Source of the DNA: Terriglobia bacterium
GTDB lineage: Bacteria; Acidobacteriota; Terriglobia; Bryobacterales; Bryobacteraceae
Direction: 5' to 3'
Length of the DNA stretch: 64,000 nucleotides
Assembly: GCA_010084195.1 (NCBI GenBank)
Contig: RGPS01000001.1
Coordinates: 57,921-121,920, forward strand
Both the position numbers and the translations under genes were made by a program. Below the pieces are notes generated by a model. The model was not told the DNA's origin, ran no database searches, and worked only from the letters and a program-made list of their open reading frames with translations. The stretch's first letter is position 1. Each line of letters begins with the position of its first letter. Of the stretch, positions 1-8,718 are shown piece after piece.

Positions 1-1281
<1,281 letters not shown>

Positions 1282-1350
1282 GCGGTAAGATGGGGCTGAA
1301 CTTCGATTGTCCCATATGTCTCGATTCAGGGAAGTTATTCATTTTTGTTC

Positions 1351-1836
1351 ATGAGCATCCAACAGCGTATTTTCGAAGGTGAACTCTCGGCAACCGGACT
1401 CCGGTTGGCCATTGTGGTGAGCCGTTTTAACAGTTTCATCACAGATCGCCTGCTTGCCGGCGCATTAGATGCAATCCAGCGTTCGGGGGGCGAGGCTGCG
1501 GAAGTCGACATTGTGCGGATACCCGGCGCATGGGAGTTCCCCATCACGGTGCGGGCACTGACGTCGTCGAAAAAACATGATGCGATCGTGTGTCTCGGGG
1601 CCGTGATTAAGGGCGACACGCCTCACTTTGACTATGTGGCGGGCGAGGCTGCGGGCGGTATCGGAGCTGCTGCTGTGGATTCCGGGATCCCGGTTGCTTT
1701 TGGTGTGCTGACCACGAATACGCTGGAGCAGGCAATTGACCGTGCCGGAGCGAAGTCCGGCAACAAGGGGTTTGACGCGGCTATGACTGCTATCGAGATG
1801 GCCAACCTGCTGAAAAAATTGCGAGCTGAGGTTTAA
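1351..1836 (+). CDS. ribH: 6,7-dimethyl-8-ribityllumazine synthase
   Basis: Condenses 5-amino-6-ribitylamino-uracil with dihydroxybutanone phosphate, the penultimate step of riboflavin synthesis. The protein of about 161 residues has the usual length and landmarks: the VSRFNSFIT substrate-binding segment near the N-terminus, PGAWEFP, the [14 protein letters not shown] stretch carrying the catalytic His, and the conserved FGVLTT. ATG 1351 is chosen, although an in-frame TTG at 1345 lies closer to the GGAAG upstream. The stop overlaps the start of nusB by one base (TAATG), so the two are translationally coupled, a common ribH-nusB arrangement in bacteria. Confidence 0.96.
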   Translation: MSIQQRIFEGELSATGLRLAIVVSRFNSFITDRLLAGALDAIQRSGGEAAEVDIVRIPGAWEFPITVRALTSSKKHDAIVCLGAVIKGDTPHFDYVAGEAAGGIGAAAVDSGIPVAFGVLTTNTLEQAIDRAGAKSGNKGFDAAMTAIEMANLLKKLRAEV

Positions 1837-2279
1837 TGGCCCGTCATCGCGCACGGCAGCAAGCGTTGCAAATGATGTTTCAGTGGGACGTTCGTCGCAC
1901 CCCGCCTGAGGAGATTGTGGGAGGGTACTACGGTTCCCTGCTGATCAGCGATGACGAAGAAGCAACGCCACCGCGCGATGAGTTTGCCGAAGAACTGTTT
2001 CGCGGGGTTCTGGCGGATTTGGCGGGGATCGATGAGCGCATCACTCGTCATGCTGCGCATTGGAAGATTGGGCGCATGCCCGTGGTGGATCGGAATATCC
2101 TGCGCATTGCTGTGTACGAGATTCTGACGACGGATACACCTGCAGCGGTGATTATTGATGAAGCGCTGGAGCTGGCGAAGCGTTTTTCGTCGGATGATTC
2201 GGCGCAGTTTGTAAATGGCGTGCTGGACGCGGTTCGGCGGGAAAAAGTGACGTCCGGCATCGAACTGAAGCCCGACTAA
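1836..2279 (+). CDS. nusB: Transcription antitermination factor NusB
   Basis: All-helical RNA-binding protein of 147 residues that joins NusE (S10) at boxA to support antitermination in rRNA operons. The N-terminal RHRARQQALQMMFQWD and the central RNILRIAVYEI are NusB hallmarks, and the C-terminal segment from DEALELAKRFS to VNGVLDAV is also typical. The start overlaps the ribH stop, so it is cotranscribed with ribH. Length and composition are normal for the family. Confidence 0.95.
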   Translation: MARHRARQQALQMMFQWDVRRTPPEEIVGGYYGSLLISDDEEATPPRDEFAEELFRGVLADLAGIDERITRHAAHWKIGRMPVVDRNILRIAVYEILTTDTPAAVIIDEALELAKRFSSDDSAQFVNGVLDAVRREKVTSGIELKPD

Positions 2280-2405
2280 GGCCGGACCAAGGCAGGACCA
2301 GGGCGCGATGGACCCACTGCTGTGGGTACCTTGACTCCGGTTCGCCCGTTCGCTATCCTCGCTTCAACGCCGAACGAAAATAAGCAGCCAACCGGGGATG
2401 AACGC

Positions 2406-2606
2406 ATGGATGCCTTGCGCATGAATCTGGAACTGATGGGCTACCGGATTGAGGATTCCCGCAGGGAGTTTCGAGAAGAGATCGCTGCATCTCGTGAGGA
2501 ATTCCGTGAACGCAACGACCTGCTGATGAAGGCCATTAGCGACTTGCTGGTTGCCACCGGTGCGATAGCCACTCGGGTTGAGCGAATCGAGCGGAAAATC
2601 GCTTAG
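2406..2606 (+). CDS. Small coiled-coil protein, unknown function
   Basis: A 66-residue, highly charged protein starting MDALRMNLELMGYRIED and rich in Arg and Glu with a heptad-like pattern, so a single long helix or coiled coil is likely. ATG 2406 is preferred over the in-frame GTG at 2322 because GGGGATGA lies six bases upstream and homology-like composition begins there. There is no signal peptide, membrane segment or recognisable domain. It follows nusB after a gap of about 125 bases and converges with nuoB. No function is proposed. Confidence 0.6.
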   Translation: MDALRMNLELMGYRIEDSRREFREEIAASREEFRERNDLLMKAISDLLVATGAIATRVERIERKIA

Positions 2607-2619
2607 TACCGGAGGCGGT

Positions 2620-3198
2620 TTACCCGAGGTTGAGAGCTTGGCGGGTGGCACCGTGAGACGCGCCGATCTTTTCCTGCAGCATCATGATGGCGTGAATCAA
2701 CTGCTCGGGGCGGGGCGGGCAACCGGGGACAAATACGTCCACCGGAATTACCTGATTGACCGGGATGAGCGCGTAGTTGTTGAACACACCCGTTGACGTG
2801 GCGCAGGCACCCATGGAGATAACCCACTTCGGTTCCGGCATCTGTTGGTACAGGTGACGCACGACCGGGGCCATCTTGTTCGAAACGCGGCCTGCGATGA
2901 ACATCAGATCGCTCTGCCGTGGGGAACCACGGAAGACTTCTGCACCGAAGCGGGAGATGTCGAACCGAGAGGCCGACATCGACATCATTTCAATTGCACA
3001 ACATGCCAGACCAAAGGCCATGGGCCAAATGGAGTTCTTTCGGCCCCAGTTGATGACGCTGTCTACAGTCGTCATCACCACACCCGACTGCAGGAGTTGC
3101 TGGTCGAGGCTTTCGTTGTCAATACGGGCGAAAAGCTCTGCGCCGGTGCTGGCCATCGGGACTGCGAAAGGGGCCGGGGTCAGAATGTGGTCAGACAT
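2620..3198 (-). CDS. nuoB: NADH-quinone oxidoreductase subunit B
   Basis: Complex I subunit that carries iron-sulfur cluster N2, the last electron carrier before quinone. The four cluster ligands are visible: the vicinal pair Cys66-Cys67 in FGLACC, Cys132 in SMGACAT and Cys160 in VPGCPPRPE. The protein has 192 residues, with an N-terminal extension of about 35 residues before the conserved core. ATG 3198 is used rather than the GTG at 3204. Notably there is no nuoA, nuoC or nuoD beside it, so this is a detached nuoB rather than part of a nuo operon. Confidence 0.95.
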   Translation of the reverse strand: MSDHILTPAPFAVPMASTGAELFARIDNESLDQQLLQSGVVMTTVDSVINWGRKNSIWPMAFGLACCAIEMMSMSASRFDISRFGAEVFRGSPRQSDLMFIAGRVSNKMAPVVRHLYQQMPEPKWVISMGACATSTGVFNNYALIPVNQVIPVDVFVPGCPPRPEQLIHAIMMLQEKIGASHGATRQALNLG

Positions 3199-3279
3199 GC
3201 ACACTATTGTGGCATAGTGCCCCTGATCTTTTAAGGGGTCGTCGGGCGAAGCAGCGTCTTCGATATCCTAGAGGGGCTT

Positions 3280-4140
3280 ATGCGCCTCATGACTTTCCGC
3301 TACGGCGGCCAGGATCACGCCGGTGTGGTTACCCCGGCTGGTGTCGTTCCCGTTCTTGAAATCAACACGAAGCACGACCTGCACCTCCCGAACAGTCTGC
3401 TGGAGATCATTCGGCAGGATATTCGGGAAATTCCGACTTCCGGGGTTTCGGCGATTTCTTTGGCGGACGTGGAGCCTCGCCTTCCGTATGCGGTGCCGCC
3501 GAAGATTTATTGCATTGGCCTGAATTACAAGTCACACGCGGAAGACATTGATGCCGTGCAACCGGAAGAGCCGGGCAGTTTCATGAAACCCGCTTCGTGT
3601 ATGTTCCAGCCCGGCGGCGACATCATTCTGCCGCCCGCTGAGGTTTCCGACGACGTGGATGCGGAAGGCGAACTGGGCCTTATCATTGGCAGGTCATGCC
3701 GGTTTGTGCCTGTGGAGAAGGCGCGGGAAGTGATCTATGGCTTGACTACAACGCTGGATTTGACGGCGCTTGACGTCCTGCGTAAGAACCCTCGCTACCT
3801 CACCCGGGCCAAGAGTATCGACACGTTCTTTAGCTTTGGACCCGTGATTGTAACTTCGGACGAAGTGGGCGATATTGACGATCTGGAAGTCATCACCGAG
3901 CACAATGAGGGCGTTTGCTCCCGCGATTTCGTGCGCAATATGAAGCACAAACCCCTGAACCTGGTAGCGTTCCACAGCAACTTCTTCACCTTGCAGCCAG
4001 GCGACGTGATCTCGACCGGGTGCCCGAAAGGCGCGCGCATTAAGGCCGGCGACCGTGTTCGGGCGCGGATCGAAGGTGTTGGCACGACTACCGCCAACGT
4101 CACGCAGGGGCTGCGGACTCCGTTCGGATTCTCGGCCTGA
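3280..4140 (+). CDS. Fumarylacetoacetate hydrolase (FAH) family protein
   Basis: Predicted metal-dependent C-C hydrolase, decarboxylase or hydratase acting on a small dioxo acid in aromatic or sugar-acid breakdown; the exact substrate cannot be read from sequence. Of 286 residues, the first 70 form the variable N-terminal domain. The catalytic fold follows with the IYCIGLNYKSHAED signature and the acidic metal ligands in DAEGELGLIIGR, plus LQPGDVISTGCPKG near the end, all typical of this family. AGAGGGG sits just upstream of ATG 3280. It is apparently monocistronic or the first gene of the run leading to the LolA-like gene. Confidence 0.9.
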   Translation: MRLMTFRYGGQDHAGVVTPAGVVPVLEINTKHDLHLPNSLLEIIRQDIREIPTSGVSAISLADVEPRLPYAVPPKIYCIGLNYKSHAEDIDAVQPEEPGSFMKPASCMFQPGGDIILPPAEVSDDVDAEGELGLIIGRSCRFVPVEKAREVIYGLTTTLDLTALDVLRKNPRYLTRAKSIDTFFSFGPVIVTSDEVGDIDDLEVITEHNEGVCSRDFVRNMKHKPLNLVAFHSNFFTLQPGDVISTGCPKGARIKAGDRVRARIEGVGTTTANVTQGLRTPFGFSA

Positions 4141-4154
4141 GATAGAATAAGACT

Positions 4155-4508
4155 GTGCCCTCCGGCCTCAAACGTCTGATTCTGTGGGATTACCCCCGCG
4201 GGGTCTGGCAATACGACATTGTTTGCGCGGCAATTCTCGTGTTTCTGGTGTTCACGCCGCGCGAGTGGTTTCGCGACCAGCCTCGCATCCCGCATTCGAG
4301 CCAGATCACATCCCTGCCCGGACATGGGGAGCAGATGTTCTGGATTGAACCGGAATTGGTGGCGTCGGTCCCGGAAGGCAAGCGCCTGAGCGAATTGAGT
4401 CGTATCCTCACGCAGCGGACAGGCAGGAAACAGGTTGTGGTTCGCGTGGATCCCATCATGGATGCGGAGAAAGAACTGAAGGGTTATCTTGCTTTTGGTA
4501 CCCCGTAA
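4155..4508 (+). CDS. Small single-pass membrane protein, unknown function
   Basis: A 117-residue protein beginning with GTG at 4155. An N-terminal basic-aromatic segment (LKRLILWDYPRGVWQYD) is followed by one hydrophobic helix (about residues 23-37, IVCAAILVFLVF) and then a soluble C-terminal half. The KQVVVRVDP and YLAFG stretches in the tail recall the periplasmic fold of ExbD/TolR-type proteins, but this is only a resemblance. It starts 14 bases after the FAH gene and overlaps the LolA-like gene by 20 bases, so it is probably cotranscribed with it and may act at the inner membrane. Confidence 0.65.
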   Translation: MPSGLKRLILWDYPRGVWQYDIVCAAILVFLVFTPREWFRDQPRIPHSSQITSLPGHGEQMFWIEPELVASVPEGKRLSELSRILTQRTGRKQVVVRVDPIMDAEKELKGYLAFGTP

Positions 4509-5208
4509 CCCGGTGAGATTCGTCTACCGTTCTGTGAAGCTCCTCCCTGTGGTGTGTCTTCTGGCGGTTTGGCCTTTGAGCGCCCAGTCTGTGGACGAAG
4601 TCTTTGCGCGGCTCGACAAGAGCGCCCAGGGCTTCAAGACGCTGGGTGCTGACATAAAGCAGACTGCGCACACGGCCATCGTCAACGATGATTCCACCGA
4701 AAACGGGACGATCCGGCTGAAGCGGGTCAAGGTTGGCGAAACCCATATTCTGGTGGATTTCACCAGGCCCGATCCGAAGACAGTTTCCATTGCAGCCGGG
4801 GAAGTGAGGGTTTATATCCCTAAGGCGAAGACTGTCCAGGTTTACGATCTCCGCAGCAAACGCAGTATCCTGGAGCAGGGCATGCTGTTGGGTTTTGGTG
4901 CTACCAGCGCCGAGATCAAGGCGGCCTACGCTGTGAGTTACGTCGGGCAGGAAAGCATCGCGGGGCAACCCTCGGGCCACATCCGTCTGGTGCCGAAATC
5001 CAAAGAAGTTCTGCAGACCCTGAAATCAGCTGAGTTGTGGATTTCGGACACTCAGGGCGTGCCGGTGCAGCAGAAATTCATCACGTCAGGCAATGGCGAC
5101 TACACGCTGATCCAGTACACCAATCTGAAGATCAACCCTTCGTTGGGCGATAAAGATCTGAAGCTGAGTGTTCCTAAAGACGTTCAGACGCAACAAATCG
5201 GCAAATAA
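4489..5208 (+). CDS. LolA-like outer-membrane lipoprotein carrier family protein
   Basis: Periplasmic protein of the LolA/LolB fold, which shields lipoprotein acyl chains between membranes. The N-terminus has a basic stretch and a hydrophobic core ending LSAQS, a likely Sec signal. The mature part starts with the SVDEVFARLDKSAQGFKTL helix seen in LolA-like proteins. The region VDFTRPDPKTV, PKAKTVQVYDL and the WISDTQGVPVQQKF pattern match the half-barrel strands. The TTG at 4489 has GAAGGG at a good distance; a GTG at 4513 is an alternative. It overlaps the upstream small membrane protein gene. Confidence 0.75.
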   Translation: MLLVPRNPVRFVYRSVKLLPVVCLLAVWPLSAQSVDEVFARLDKSAQGFKTLGADIKQTAHTAIVNDDSTENGTIRLKRVKVGETHILVDFTRPDPKTVSIAAGEVRVYIPKAKTVQVYDLRSKRSILEQGMLLGFGATSAEIKAAYAVSYVGQESIAGQPSGHIRLVPKSKEVLQTLKSAELWISDTQGVPVQQKFITSGNGDYTLIQYTNLKINPSLGDKDLKLSVPKDVQTQQIGK

Positions 5209-5220
5209 TTCCCGCGGCGA

Positions 5221-6291
5221 ATGAAGCTCAGCACGAACAGATTACCTTGGCTGGACTGGATGCGTGGTATTGGTGCGCTCATGATGCTTCAGGGGCATGT
5301 ATTTCACTCCTTCATGCGTAATGATCTGCGACAGGAAGGGCCTTACCAGCTTTCACAATTTGTGGGCGGCATGCCTCCGGCTTTGTTTCTTTTCGTGCTG
5401 GGCATCACGTACAGCTTCCTGATGGATAGTCAGGTGCGAAAAGGGGTGCCAGCCCGGGGCCGTGTGCAGGCTGCGGCCAAACGTTCGGGGTTTCTTTTCC
5501 TGGCGGCCTTCGCGTTCCGGTTCCAGCTTTGGGTCGTTTCGATCGATAAGAGTCCGTGGACCGACCTGTTTCGGGTGGACATCCTCAATGTGATGGGGCT
5601 TTCGTTGCTGATCCTGTCACCGATGGCGGCCTTCACCACCAGGGAGCGAATCCGACTGTGCGCGGTGCTCGGCACAGTGATTGCTCTTCTGACGCCGCCG
5701 GTCTCGGCGATCGCCTGGGGCGGGACACCGTGGTTCCTGAAGTACTACCTGATTCCGGATTCCCTGAACTTTGGAATCTTCCCCTGGGCCGCTTTTGTCG
5801 CTTTCGGCCTGAGTGCAGGGAGTCTGCTTCGGACCCTGAAGCCAGACGAGACAGGTCAGGCCATGCAGTGGTTTGGCTGGGGCGGTTTGGCGCTTGCTTT
5901 TGGGGCATGGGTGCTTTCGAACATGTCCCTCACGATCTACCCGAATTCTGATTTCTGGTCGAACAGTCCCGCACTTATCTTCATCAAACTCGGAGTCATC
6001 CTGATCCTGATGGCCTTCTCGTGGGCCTGGAATCTGAGCCTTGACCCGGACAAATGGAGTCTGGTCCGCCAGTTCGGTGCCACCAGTCTGCTGGTCTATT
6101 GGGTCCATGTGGAACTGGTGTACGGTCGATCTTTCTGGTTCTTTAAGGAGAAGCTTTCGGTCAATCCCACTGTGGCCATGGCGCTGTTCGTCATTGTCCT
6201 GATGCTGGGACTTTCTCTGCTGCGGACGAACTGGGAGAGTGTGAAGACCTGGCGACCCGGCTTTGGGCAACGCCCTGTTTCGCACTCCTGA
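5221..6291 (+). CDS. Multi-pass membrane acyltransferase-like protein (DUF1624/HGSNAT type)
   Basis: A 356-residue integral membrane protein with about nine to ten hydrophobic helices. The opening LPWLDWMRGIGALMMLQGHVFHSF places a conserved Asp and His in the first helix, as in the heparan-alpha-glucosaminide N-acetyltransferase/DUF1624 and acyltransferase-3 families, which move acyl groups across membranes onto sugars. The acceptor is unknown. It begins 12 bases after the LolA-like gene and is followed within 40 bases by the cytochrome gene, so it may belong to the same transcription unit. Confidence 0.75.
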   Translation: MKLSTNRLPWLDWMRGIGALMMLQGHVFHSFMRNDLRQEGPYQLSQFVGGMPPALFLFVLGITYSFLMDSQVRKGVPARGRVQAAAKRSGFLFLAAFAFRFQLWVVSIDKSPWTDLFRVDILNVMGLSLLILSPMAAFTTRERIRLCAVLGTVIALLTPPVSAIAWGGTPWFLKYYLIPDSLNFGIFPWAAFVAFGLSAGSLLRTLKPDETGQAMQWFGWGGLALAFGAWVLSNMSLTIYPNSDFWSNSPALIFIKLGVILILMAFSWAWNLSLDPDKWSLVRQFGATSLLVYWVHVELVYGRSFWFFKEKLSVNPTVAMALFVIVLMLGLSLLRTNWESVKTWRPGFGQRPVSHS

Positions 6292-6331
6292 GCGGGTGGG
6301 GCAGACCCATATAGAATGAACAGGGTCTGTG

Positions 6332-7147
6332 ATGAAACTTTCTTTGATAGTTGCGCTTGTTGGGGCCGGCTGGCTGGCGGCGCAGTCCCCAAAACCTTCG
6401 AACCCTCTCGGCGACGCTCCGGCCGTAGCGGAAGCGGGTCGGCTGCTCTATAACCGCTCCTGCACCAGTTGCCATGGGCCGGACGGTGGAGAAGGTGCGC
6501 GGGGTCCGGCTCTCGATTTCGCCGGGCGGCGATACTTCCGTGTCAGCGAAGCGGCTATTTTCGACGTGGTGAAGAACGGGATAGCGGGGACTGCGATGCC
6601 AGCCTCCGGGCTGCCTGATACCGATGTGTGGGGGATAGTCGCCTTCGTTCGAAACATTCGCGCTACTGCGTCGGACCTGGTTGTTCCAGGTGATGAACGG
6701 AACGGGATGGCGGTCTTTACCGGGGTCGGCGGCTGTTCCAAATGCCACATGATTCGGGGGCAGGGGGGCGTGCTTGGACCTGACCTGTCGAGCATTGGTG
6801 CTCAGGCGAGCCTGAACCGTCTGAGAGATTCCCTGACGAAGCAGAGGGCTATTCCGAACGGGTACCGGCCAGTGACAGTGACGACTTTGAAGGGCGAAGT
6901 ATTCCGCGGCGTTGCCCGAAACAGTGACGCGTTTTCCCTGCAACTCCTGGACGAAAGCGGAAAACTCCGGCTGTTCGAGATGTCGGAACTTCGATCGGCA
7001 GTGTTCGCGAAGGAATCGCTCATGCCCTACGGTTTTGATAAGACCCTGAACAAAACACAATTCCAGGACCTTCTGGCCATGCTCAGTCGGCAGACACGGA
7101 CCAAGGTGAAACCAACACTCCAGGGTGAGAACGAGGTGGGGCGATGA
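6332..7147 (+). CDS. Exported diheme cytochrome c
   Basis: Periplasmic electron carrier with a signal peptide (residues 1-18, ending AAQ) and two heme c sites, CTSCH at residues 44-48 and CSKCH at 135-139. The C-terminal third (TLKGEVFRG to SLQLLDESGK) is a small beta domain that also occurs in the fused PQQ enzyme near 37 kb. The likely role is accepting electrons from the PQQ dehydrogenase encoded next. The stop overlaps the next start (ATGA), showing coupling. ATG 6332 is used; a GTG directly before it is also possible. Confidence 0.9.
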   Translation: MKLSLIVALVGAGWLAAQSPKPSNPLGDAPAVAEAGRLLYNRSCTSCHGPDGGEGARGPALDFAGRRYFRVSEAAIFDVVKNGIAGTAMPASGLPDTDVWGIVAFVRNIRATASDLVVPGDERNGMAVFTGVGGCSKCHMIRGQGGVLGPDLSSIGAQASLNRLRDSLTKQRAIPNGYRPVTVTTLKGEVFRGVARNSDAFSLQLLDESGKLRLFEMSELRSAVFAKESLMPYGFDKTLNKTQFQDLLAMLSRQTRTKVKPTLQGENEVGR

Positions 7148-8718
7148 GACTTCGAATGATGCTTGCAGGTGCCTGCGTGACTGTCAGTCTGGCAGCCCAG
7201 GTTACAGATCGGCAATTGCACGAGGCGAATTCCGCCAACTGGCTGACCTACAACGGCAGCTATGACAGCCGTCGCCACAGCGCGCTCAATCAGGTCAGCG
7301 TTTCCACTGTGGATACCCTGGTCGCCAAATGGGTGTTCCATGTGCCAAATGCCACAGCGCTGCAGACGGTGCCGATTGTGCTGGATGGCGTCATGTACGT
7401 GACGCAGCCGAATGAGATCTACGCCATTGATGCGCGCACAGGGCGCCAGATTTGGGATTATCACCGGGTGCCGGCCCGTCAAAAGGGCCCCAATCGCGGT
7501 GTCGCCATCTGGCGGGACAAAGTCTATTTCACGACTCCCGATGCTTTCCTGGTCGCTCTGAATGCCGCCAGCGGCAACGTGGTTTGGGAAACCAAACTGG
7601 CTGAAGCGAGTGACGGGTATTGGTCGCCGGCTGCACCGATGATTGTGAATGGAAAGGTGATTGCCGGGTCAGCGCCCGGGGACCATGGTTTGAATGGCTT
7701 TCTGGATGCCTATGACGCCACCACGGGTGAGCGTCTGTGGCGCTTCAATCCCATTCCCAAACCTGGTGAACCTGGCTCTGAAACCTGGGCCGGAGAGTCG
7801 TGGAAAGCTGGTGGCGGCAATACCTGGCTGACGGGCAGCTATGACCCGGAACTGAACCTTCTCTACTGGGGCATCGGCAATCCGGCACCCGATTTCAATG
7901 GCGACGTGCGCAAGGGTGACAACCTCTACACCGAATCGGTAGTGGCGTTGGACCCCGATACCGGGCGGCTGAAATGGTACTTCCAGTTCACGCCACATGA
8001 CGTGATGGATTGGGATGCGGTTGAGGTTCCTGTGCTGGTGGACGCGATGTATGAAGGGAAACCGCGCAAGCTGATGGCACACGCGGACCGGAATGGTTTC
8101 TACTACCTGCTGGATCGTGTGACCGGCAAGTTTCTCCATGGCACCCCTTTTGTGAAGCAGTTGAACTGGGCCAGCGGGCTGACGGCTGCGGGGCGACCGA
8201 TCCTGGTTCCGGGTGTGGAACCGTCGCTGCTGGGAACTAAAGTCTGTCCGGCTGCGATTGGAGCGGCGAACTGGATGTCGCCGGCTTACAGTCCGGAAAC
8301 CGGGCTGTTTTACGTGGTGGCGCAGGAAGGGTGCGGGATTGCGAACAAGTCGACCGAGACCTTTAGGCCCGGTGGCTTTCAGTACCGGGCTACGGGAGAT
8401 GTGGAGGTTCGGGATGATTCGTGGAAGGTGTATGTGCGCGCCCTGGATCTCACGACAGGGAAGTTGAAGTGGGAGCAGGAGCGAGTCGGTTCCACTGGAT
8501 TTGGCGGAGGCTTGCTCTCGACCGCCGGTGGCCTGCTTTTCTCGGGTGAACTGAATGGCGAGTTTGTGGCGCTGGAAGCCAAAACCGGTAAGGCCCTCTG
8601 GCATTTCTATACCGGGCAGAGGATTACGGCTTCGCCCATCACCTATTCGGTGAACGGCAAGCAGTTTGTCACGATCGCCGCAGGCTCCGACATCATGTCG
8701 TTTGGACTTTTGAAATGA
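7144..8718 (+). CDS. PQQ-dependent dehydrogenase (quinoprotein beta-propeller)
   Basis: A 524-residue exported enzyme of the quinoprotein alcohol/glucose dehydrogenase superfamily, with a signal peptide ending SLAAQ. Propeller blades are marked by repeated ALDxxTGxxxW-type motifs (YAIDARTGRQIW, VALDPDTGRLKW, VALEAKTGKALW). A catalytic-region HDVMDWDA contains the Asp expected next to PQQ. There is no heme site of its own, so electrons should go to the cytochrome encoded just upstream. Both its start and its stop overlap neighbours (ATGA at each end). The downstream mutarotase-lactonase suggests an aldose substrate, but the family alone also fits alcohols. Confidence 0.9.
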   Translation: MRLRMMLAGACVTVSLAAQVTDRQLHEANSANWLTYNGSYDSRRHSALNQVSVSTVDTLVAKWVFHVPNATALQTVPIVLDGVMYVTQPNEIYAIDARTGRQIWDYHRVPARQKGPNRGVAIWRDKVYFTTPDAFLVALNAASGNVVWETKLAEASDGYWSPAAPMIVNGKVIAGSAPGDHGLNGFLDAYDATTGERLWRFNPIPKPGEPGSETWAGESWKAGGGNTWLTGSYDPELNLLYWGIGNPAPDFNGDVRKGDNLYTESVVALDPDTGRLKWYFQFTPHDVMDWDAVEVPVLVDAMYEGKPRKLMAHADRNGFYYLLDRVTGKFLHGTPFVKQLNWASGLTAAGRPILVPGVEPSLLGTKVCPAAIGAANWMSPAYSPETGLFYVVAQEGCGIANKSTETFRPGGFQYRATGDVEVRDDSWKVYVRALDLTTGKLKWEQERVGSTGFGGGLLSTAGGLLFSGELNGEFVALEAKTGKALWHFYTGQRITASPITYSVNGKQFVTIAAGSDIMSFGLLK

